Assembly (NCBI GenBank): GCA_021292165.1
Contig: CM037877.1
Location: 109,181,858 to 109,245,857, forward strand
Reading direction: 5' to 3'
DNA length: 64,000 bases
Origin: Shinisaurus crocodilurus
Lineage: Eukaryota; Chordata; Lepidosauria; Squamata; Shinisauridae
This document shows, in pieces, positions 57,151 to 64,000 of the stretch. The position numbers and the translations under genes are program-made. Position 1 is the first letter of the stretch. Every line of letters begins with the position of its first letter. The notes under the pieces were generated by a model. That model saw only the letters and a list, made by a program, of their open reading frames with translations, ran no database searches and was not told the origin of the DNA.

Positions 57151-57961
57151 GTGCTGGAGCACTGTGACTGGGCCAAAAACAACAGAATGAAATGTAATAG
57201 GGATAAATGCCAAGTGCTGCACCTAGAGGAAACCAAATGCACAGTTACAGAATAGGGAACACTTGGCTCAACAATACTACAAGTGAGAAGGATCTTGGAA
57301 TTGTTGTAGATCACAAACTGAATATGAGCCAGCAATGCGATGTGGCTGCAAAGAAGGCAAATGCTATTTTGGGCTGCATTAATAGAGGTATAACTTCCAA
57401 ATCGCAGGAAGTAATAATTCCCCTTTACTCAGCACTGGTTAGGCCTCATCTTGAGTACTGCGTCCAGTTCTGGGTACCACACTTTAAGAAGGACGTAGAC
57501 AAACGAGAGGGTTCAGAGGAGGGCAACAAAGATGATAAAGGGACTGGAAACAAGGCCCTATGAGGAGAGACTGAAAGAACTGGGCATGTTTAGCCTTCAG
57601 AAGAGGAGACTAAGGGGAGATATGATAGCACTCTTCCAGTACTTGAAGGGTTGTCACACAGAGGAGGGCCAGGATCTCTTCTCGATCATCCCAGTTTGCG
57701 GGACACGGAATCATGGGCTCAAGTTACAGGAACCCAGATTCCACCTAAACATCAGGAAAAAAATTCCTGACTGTTAGAGCAATAAGACAATGGAACCAAT
57801 TACCTAGGGAGGTGGTGGGCTCTCCCACTCTGGAGGCATTCAAGGTGCAGCTGGACAGCCATCTGTCAGGGATGCTTTGACTTGGATTCCTGCGTTGCGC
57901 AGGGGGTTGGACTCGATGGCCTTGTGTGGCCCTTCCAACTCTACTTTTCTATGATTCTATG
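57151..57961 (+). mobile_element. CR1 3' fragment (ORF2 C-terminus plus 3' UTR)
   Basis: The sequence parallels 48740-49547 of the other CR1 closely, from the segment after the FADD box to the ATTCTATG terminus. The reading frame is broken between 57490 and 57540. It sits inside an older minus-strand CR1 tail, whose parts are visible just left (57125-57150) and right (57962 onward). Confidence 0.88.
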
Positions 57962-58175
57962 AAAGGTCAGCTAGGCCAAACCTCTGCTGGTGCAGGAGAT
58001 CCACTATTACAGCATCCCTGTTAGGTGGTCATCCAGCCTCTGCTTAAAAACCTCTTATGAAGGAAAGAGCAGCACCTTCTGAGGCAATCTGGTCCACAGT
58101 TGAACAGCTCGTACTGTTTAGTCTTAATAGTTTTTCTTGTAATTTTAATCCATTGGTTCTTCCTCTGATCTGGAC
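57962..58175 (-). mobile_element. Older CR1 3' UTR fragment, minus strand
   Basis: The text resembles the reversed CR1 3' region (a 'catccagcctctgctt' block, followed by a 'gaacagctc' and 'ccattggttc' block). Together with the stub at 57125-57150 it forms the host into which the plus-strand CR1 at 57151 inserted. Confidence 0.6.
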
Positions 58176-58307
58176 AGATATCAATGACCACAATCTGCCA
58201 CAGATCTGCACCTGATGTGAGGCAAATTTCTCTTTGCCACTTGTCAGATGACGAAGCTGCCTCAGGGCTGGACTTCTCGCCTCTTGGCAGTTTTGTCATT
58301 GTAGTGT

Positions 58308-58475
58308 AAAAAGAGCCCATCGGGATCCATCTAGTCCGGTGTTTTCTGTCCAACAGCTGCCAGCCAGATGACTCTGGGAAGGTGACAAGCTGGGCATGAA
58401 AGTAACAGCCCTCCCTTGTATTTTTGTCTCCAGCAACTAGTGCTTGGAGGTATCTGCGCTCTGGGATTGTTATGG
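58308..58475 (-). mobile_element. CR1/L3-type tail fragment, minus strand
   Basis: Diverged copy of the same LINE 3' family seen at 16270 and 31005 (agagcccat...gatccatctagtcc...gtgttttctgtcc). It is heavily mutated. Confidence 0.5.
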
Positions 58476-59224
58476 TGGATATATGTGTTTTAGGTGGAGC
58501 AGCTGAGTGGGTGTGCTTGCATGGAGTTGCAGCTGCAGAGGAGCTGAGGATATGAATGCGTGCATGTGAAAGCAAGTGAGAATGTCAGCCTTCCACAACT
58601 TGGTGCCCTTCAGATGCATTGTAGTCCAACACAGCTGGAGGTCACCAGATTGGGGGAAGGCTGGTGTATGTACATGACCATGAGCAGGATGTGGAAGTAG
58701 TGCAGGAGGTTAAGAGTTCAGTGAATCCGGGCAATGAACTACATACTGGGTGAATATGTGGAGAGGTAGGAGTACTGAAACACTGGCATATAATCTGATT
58801 TATGATCCACTCTTTTGGGATATGTGAAGATTGAGGTACCTCAAGAAGATTGGGAGATGGTCATTCATTTTCCAGCAACGGCTAGAATTGCAATTACCGG
58901 TAGTTATAAATAGAAGCAAAAAGATAGCTCTTCAATAAGAGAATGGATGATGATAGTCTGGGAATTGGTATTTATGCTGAAACTCACAAATATTAGAATT
59001 AGAGTGGGTAGCTAGAGAAATAAAAGTTTTATTGAAAAGCAGTCTATTTTCCCTATGTTTTTTTTAGAATAATAAAGTGCAGGGCAAGGTGCAACCCTAT
59101 GATCTCTTGGGAACACTGTAAACATGAAAGGCTATTTTATTTATGAGGCAATAGAGGGAAATATCAGTTAACTGGAATAATATTGTAAATTACTGTATGA
59201 TGGAAATACGTATAAAATCTGACA

Positions 59225-59455
59225 TTGGGTTGTATCCAATGATGTTGTTCCACTGATGGAAGCAGTTCCGTCAAAAGAACTGGGCGGGGAACAATTCCTC
59301 CTCCCCTCCGAAGCCCCCCCACCCGCACCATCAAAATCTGCTCCGGGCTGGGAAACCCTCCAGATTTGCAGGCAGCAAGGAGGGCTGCAATGGGGAGGTT
59401 AGAGGGAGAAAGTCCCATCGCACTAGTGGATGTCCGTTAGAATGATGCTGGATTT
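59225..59455. mobile_element. MITE with 'ttgggttgtatccaatg' ends
   Basis: 'attgggttgtatccaatgat' is matched by inverted 'atgatgctggatttaaccca'. The interior is GC-rich. Confidence 0.55.
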
Positions 59456-59597
59456 AACCCATTGTATTATTTAGAATAATAATTAAAAAATAAAATATGT
59501 TGGCAGGAGTACTAGCTAGCTATCAACTTCCATCTTCTCTTGGATGCAATGGGAAAATGTTGCATGTGCACACAGTTAAATAAAAAAGCAAATGTAT

Positions 59598-59787
59598 GTA
59601 TGTATTTATTTATTTATTACATTTATACCCCGCCTTTTTTCCTGCAAGGAACCCAAGGCGGCTTACATAATCCTCCTCCTCCTCTCCATTTTATCCTCAC
59701 AATAACCCTGTGAGGTAGGTTAGGCTGAGAGTCAGTGACTGGCCCAAAGTCACCCAGTGAGTTTCATGGCCAAGCAGGGACTCGGCC
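59598..59787 (-). mobile_element. MIR/CORE-type SINE lacking its tRNA head
   Basis: The tail and core match the other copies, but the sequence leaves the consensus after 'catggccaagcaggg', before the head. A further core scrap lies at about 60205-60252. Confidence 0.78.
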
Positions 59788-61744
59788 ATGAGTAACTGTA
59801 ATTGTTTTTCTACTGAAAAAAGTTTCAACTTTTGATACAGGCTGGGTCTGCAAGGAATATTTCAGAATAGGAAGGCAGATATAAGGACATTCTTATATAG
59901 AGTCAAAACAATAATTTATCTAGCAGTATCTTTTCTTCCTGGTAGTCTCCTCTCCTTCGAGGAAGAAGTGATGGGGTTTGTGTGTATATTTCATTTATTT
60001 GTCTATAGAGTACTGACTGTGTGTATGGCACTTTACAGTGCAAGCTAAAACAACAATGACAACAACCATAAAAAAAATGGACTGCCCCAAGTTGTTTGCA
60101 TTTTAAAGTTTGATGGGGAAGGAACAGAGGGGAGAGATGTGTGCATTCAGTTATATGTGGGCTTTGATGCAGTTTTTGGAGATGTGTACAGGGAAGGAGC
60201 TAAGCAATTTTATTCTCACAGCAACCCTGTGAGGTAGATTAGGCTGAGAGGGACCTTGGGCCTCTCTCTCTCTCTTCCTCCCCCTCCCTAACCTACCTGG
60301 GTTTTTTTTTTGTGAGGATAAAATGTGTGGAACCATGTATGCCAGCTTGGGCTCTTTAAAGGGAAGATGGGATATAATGCAGTCAAGTAAGCAATGGGTT
60401 TACCGAAGCTGTGTGGTTTAAAATGGGCTTTGAAGGAGTAGAGAGGTAGCACCTTGTTGCTATTTGGGGAGACAGCTTTGGGCACAAGAGGCAGAAAGGG
60501 GTGGAATTATTTGGGAGCAGGTGAAAGTAGAAGATAACTCAAGTTGCTGCCTGGCAATATTAGAAAAAAAAAGTAATCACTTGTTTCAAAGCAGTGAGAT
60601 TGCTAGATGGGAAAACTGCTGCTGCTTTGTACAATCCAGTCAGTGCCTTTCAGTTTGGGCAGCATTGCATTTTTCATCTGACTTTCAGCGAGTTGCTAGT
60701 CAGGCTGATACACTCAGGCTATTTAACGGCGTGGCTTCTCTTATCCATTGGTCATGTCTGTCTGTCAAAAAAAAAAGAAGCCTGAGCCCTGTTCACGTTC
60801 TTGTCAGTTAACTCTGTTTTTCTCAGCTGTCTGCCAGAAAGACAGGAGCACATAACTGCATTAAAATGCAGGGTTCTCCTCTCCTTTGGCACAAACTTCA
60901 GCAATCAGTAACACAAGACTATTCAAGCTGTTTGGCAACACAGCTGATAAATAACGTGGAAATATTATTTTGCAGAGATTAGTGGGGGGGGGGGGTTAAA
61001 TCCTGTTTTGGAATCTGCAAAACATGAGACATATTCCATATCCCTCCTCCCACAAACGGTTTGAAAAGGAATCATAAACACTGTGGGAGCAGCTGCTTCT
61101 CCCCTCTGGATGACAGAATTTAATCCAGAAGCAGCTGTAGAAATGGCTCCAGCTATTCTTTGAGCCAGTCTCCAAATGGTTAAAGGGAATGTTAGTGGAG
61201 GGTGTGGGGGGGAGGTCAGGGGTGACTTCATTGTATACTCTGTTTGAAGCAGGTCTGTTGGAGGCATGTTGTGGTAGTGGACCAGGAAGGAGAGGAAGTC
61301 CTTAAATTTGTTTCAAGTTTTGATTCCTGCCCGCCCCACTCCTTCAAGGGATGCGTAAAAGCAGAAACCCGTATATGGTGTTTGTGTCTTTCTGAAGCCA
61401 TAAAGTGCAGGAGAAGCAGTCAATGGAGAGAAAAGAATTGCTGAACAGATAGAATGTGCTGACCTTGCACTCATGCCGGGCATAGTTACGAGCTGACCAT
61501 TTTCCAAGCCAGGTAATTTGCTATTTAACTACTACTTCTTGTTATTATTGTGACCTGATAGAAAATGGAATATTTCATTCTTGGAATTAGCCAAAAAACC
61601 AAGTTGCTTTTTAAAAATCAAGTTTGTGACTTTTTCAAGTCAAGAACTGATTCTGTATGTGGACATAAATTAACAATGAATTGTGAGGTAAACAAATAAT
61701 GGTATGTTGCTAAATCAAACCTATCCCTGCAACCATATTGAGGC

Positions 61745-61835
61745 TTCAATTGTAAACACACTTACTCAGAACTAAGCCCCATTGAAGACAGTGGGACTTA
61801 GTTCTGAGTAAATGTGGGATTGTACTGTAGAATTC
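61745..61835. mobile_element. Short palindromic MITE
   Basis: 'cttactcagaactaagcccc' and inverted 'gggacttagttctgagtaa' form a hairpin around the centre. A related copy with the 'cataggattgcaccc' end lies at 62969-63046. Confidence 0.65.
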
Positions 61836-62362
61836 CTGGGGTCATTCCTATTCTCTCTTCCACCAGTTAATTAAGATAATCAAATAGCTTTCAATGAAGG
61901 TGTCAAGGCCCATCATTCCTTTGTTCTAGCTAGAAATATTACCTGGGCCTAAGATGCAATGAATTCTGGTCCAGTTTACCTGAATTCCTATAACCTGGTT
62001 ATAGATCTCAATAATCCCACCAATTGTAAATTAAACTGTAGGCTTTTCTTTTTACAATTACTCAGTACTTCTTATCATTGAGATAGATGTGTAATTTTTA
62101 TGCCTGCTAAGTTCCTGCATCTACAAGCACAACTCCATTTTAGAAAGAGTAATGTAAATTGTAAAGAGGCCATCCATGAAAATAAGAATTAGGCTTGCAC
62201 ATGTTTCTGTCAAGCCCCCCCCCCTTTAGATAGATTTTAGCTTGCAATAAAGGTTGCTTTTATCAGTATAGTATCCGACAAACAGCCCATCCTGGGGAGG
62301 GTTGCTTGTTTTGTTTTAATCCTGATTTAATGCAGGAGGAAGCTTTGATATTTAATAGATTA

Positions 62363-62700
62363 GGGTTGTTGAACCCCTTTCAGCCCGAGGGTGAATTCCA
62401 CTTTGGAGAAGCTCTTGGGGGCCTGTATTCCAGTGGTGAGCGAGGGCCAAAGGCAAGATAGGTGGGGTCAAAATACCAAAAACACCAGCATATGTTAGTT
62501 TAAAGCTCCTATTGCCAGTAACTAAGCATAGGAGGAGGTTTTCAACCTTTTAAAATGGGAGAAAACTGCACAAAATCTGGGAAACCACCAAATGATTGAT
62601 GGTTGGAGGAAAGAGGATGTGACCAGGGGGAAGGGGGTGTGGACTTCTGGGAAACCCAGCAGGCTAGATTTGGCCTCCAGGCCTGAGGTTCTGTACCCCT
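62363..62700. mobile_element. hAT-like non-autonomous element, opposite orientation
   Basis: It contains 'gagaagctcttggggg', 'agtttaaagctcctattgcc' and 'aaaccaccaaatgattg', the reverse of the 41641 copy. It is bordered by 'agggttgttgaacccc' and 'gaggttctgtacccct'. Confidence 0.6.
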
Positions 62701-63184
62701 CTTGTATTACAGTCATACTGTAAAGTTAGAATTCGCACCCACTCTAATCTGCACATTCATTAGGAACTTTATCCTGTTTCAGGTGCTTGCTGTTAAATAG
62801 AACAAACGATTTTTTAAAAAAATCTTAAACTTTTAAGTGTGAGTGCGGGAGGGAAGGTTGGTGATGGTGGTTCAGTGATTACATAATTTTGTTGGGTTAT
62901 AGCAAAGCAGTCATTTTTAATCTCTGTGCCAGGGCACAGTAGTGTACAGTGAGAAATAAATACTTTAAGGGCACAATCCTGTGCGTGTTTAGACAGAAAA
63001 AATAACTTTCCCCCTATCTGAATATGCATAGGATTGCACCCTAAATAATGACGGACTCCTGCGAGGCTCTGGGTGCTCTTCATTCCAATCTGTTAGAATG
63101 ATGGAAATGCTGCACTAAGGAGAAAAGTGTCCACCTGTCTACTTCATTTTGAGCTTGCTTTTCGTTCAGGATCACATATAGGGT

Positions 63185-63300
63185 ACATTTAATTCTTACA
63201 AAACAACCTTGTAAGGTAGGTTGGGGCCATAGCCACTCACGTTTGCTTCCTAGTGAGTGTGCAAGGATTTGAACCAGGATTTCCCTTGTTCAAGCCCAAT
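63185..63300 (-). mobile_element. Diverged MIR/CORE-type SINE
   Basis: Core and head remnants ('acaaccttgtaaggtaggtt', 'gtgcaaggatttgaacc') run up to the start of the pogo-like element at 63302. Confidence 0.55.
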
Positions 63301-63301
63301 A

Positions 63302-63935
63302 CAGGCAGTCCCCAGGTTATGAATAAGTTCCGTTCTTAAAGTCTTTAAGTCACATTTGTATGTACGCCAGAACAGTATACAGGCAGTCCCCAGGTTACAA
63401 ACGAGTTCCGTTGTTAAGAATGTCTTTAAGTCAAATTTGTATGTAAGTCGGAACAGCATAGCACTCTATACATTAAAATTGGCATTTACGCAAATTGCAT
63501 AAATTACGCAAATTGCGTAGTGTACTATGCTATGTACTCTACGTAAATGACGTAGTGCCGGGGAACCCAGAAGTCTGTTCTTAAGTATGGGTTGTCTGTA
63601 AGTCGGACGTTCTTAACTCGGGGACTGCCTGTAGTATAGTATACAACTTTTATGCAAATTGCGTAAATTACGTATACTACACTATACTCTGTGTAAACAA
63701 TGTAGAGCTGGGGAACCTGGAAGTCCTTTCGTAAGTACGAGTTGGCTGTAAGTCGGACATTCTTAACTTGGGGACTGCCTGTAGTGTAGTATACGACATT
63801 TACGTAAATTACGTATACCACGCTATACTCTATGTAAACGACGTAGAGCCGGGGAACCCGGAAGTCCTTTCATAAGTACGAGGTGGCCATAAGTCGGACG
63901 TTCTTAACCCGAGGACTGCCTGTACTATACTAGTC
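63302..63935. mobile_element. Pogo-like DNA element with two left ends and three right ends
   Basis: The left terminus 'caggcagtccccaggtta' occurs at 63302 and again at 63380. The right terminus 'gggactgcctgta' occurs at about 63620, 63770 and (as 'gaggactgcctgta') 63911. Each right-arm unit of about 145-150 bp repeats 'ggggaaccnggaagtc', 'gtaagtcggac' and 'acgtaaattacgta'-like palindromes. TA follows or precedes each terminus. No transposase is present. Confidence 0.75.
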
Positions 63936-64000
63936 TAGTCAATACACTATACACTGGTTTTAGATTCAGCTGTAAATGAGAATGTTCCGTAAACTGGGAA

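Larger units (their letters stand above)
36589..64000 (+). other. PSD3: PSD3 intron, at least 27.4 kb, right end outside window
   Basis: A canonical donor at 36589 opens this interval and no downstream PSD3 exon (Sec7, PH or coiled-coil coding) was recognised before the window ends. It contains the minisatellite LTR, pogo-like MITEs, the Ty1/copia provirus with its nested CR1, L1, L2 and CR1 pieces and MIR-like SINEs. The intervals 42000-43260, 43840-44660, 55700-57120, 58680-59220, 59830-61740 and 61840-62360 hold no feature I can support beyond simple repeats and GC-rich hairpins. A first exon of a short PSD3 isoform could be hidden here, but I could not identify one. Confidence 0.75.

Noticed and set aside
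58021..58575. 184-codon minus-strand frame
   Set aside because: It overlaps old CR1 3' UTR fragments. No domain is recognisable.
63525..63821. Minus-strand frame with internal repeats (VVYVIY pattern)
   Set aside because: It is an artefact of the tandem right arms of the pogo-like element.

Overview
The window is vertebrate nuclear DNA, most probably from a squamate reptile (lizard or snake). It holds three exons of one host gene on the + strand. The rest is long intron packed with CR1, L2 and L1 LINE pieces, MIR/CORE-like SINEs, 5S rRNA-derived SINEs with CR1 tails, hAT and Tc1/mariner-pogo MITEs, LTRs and a Ty1/copia element. The squamate assignment is inferred from this repeat mix; no species call is possible from sequence alone. 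I saw no rRNA or tRNA gene, no CRISPR array and no prokaryotic feature.

Host gene. Exons at 4675-4786, 27034-28075 and 36241-36588 have proper splice sites and compatible phases. Together they encode about 500 residues of the N-terminal region of PSD3 (EFA6R), an ARF6 guanine-nucleotide exchange factor. The start-codon exon and the Sec7, PH and coiled-coil exons are not in the window. The last 27 kb appear to be one large intron.

Layout. 1-4674: intron with LINE 3' debris, fold-back MITEs and a SINE. 4787-27033: intron with hAT MITEs, L1 pieces, two 5S-SINEs, a CR1 fragment split by an L1 and two LTRs (16.3-19.0 kb), a pogo-like MITE and a retroposon carrying a poly-C minisatellite (25-26 kb). 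28076-36240: intron with L2, a four-layer SINE/hAT nest (31.4-32.9 kb), an unassigned LINE tail and a long palindrome. 36589-64000: intron with an LTR whose R region contains a 40-bp minisatellite (37.3-38.5 kb), two inverted pogo-like MITEs, a complete 8.2-kb Ty1/copia provirus (44667-52848) with a CR1 LINE inside it, further L1, L2 and CR1 fragments, and a multi-ended pogo-like element at the right edge.

The most interesting object is the Ty1/copia element. Its two 543-bp LTRs differ by one base that I can see, it has a perfect 5-bp target duplication, and its primer-binding site matches the anticodon region of initiator tRNA-Met (the half-tRNA priming of Drosophila copia). Its gag-pol interior is nevertheless full of stops. 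It therefore looks like a recent, non-autonomous insertion mobilised in trans.
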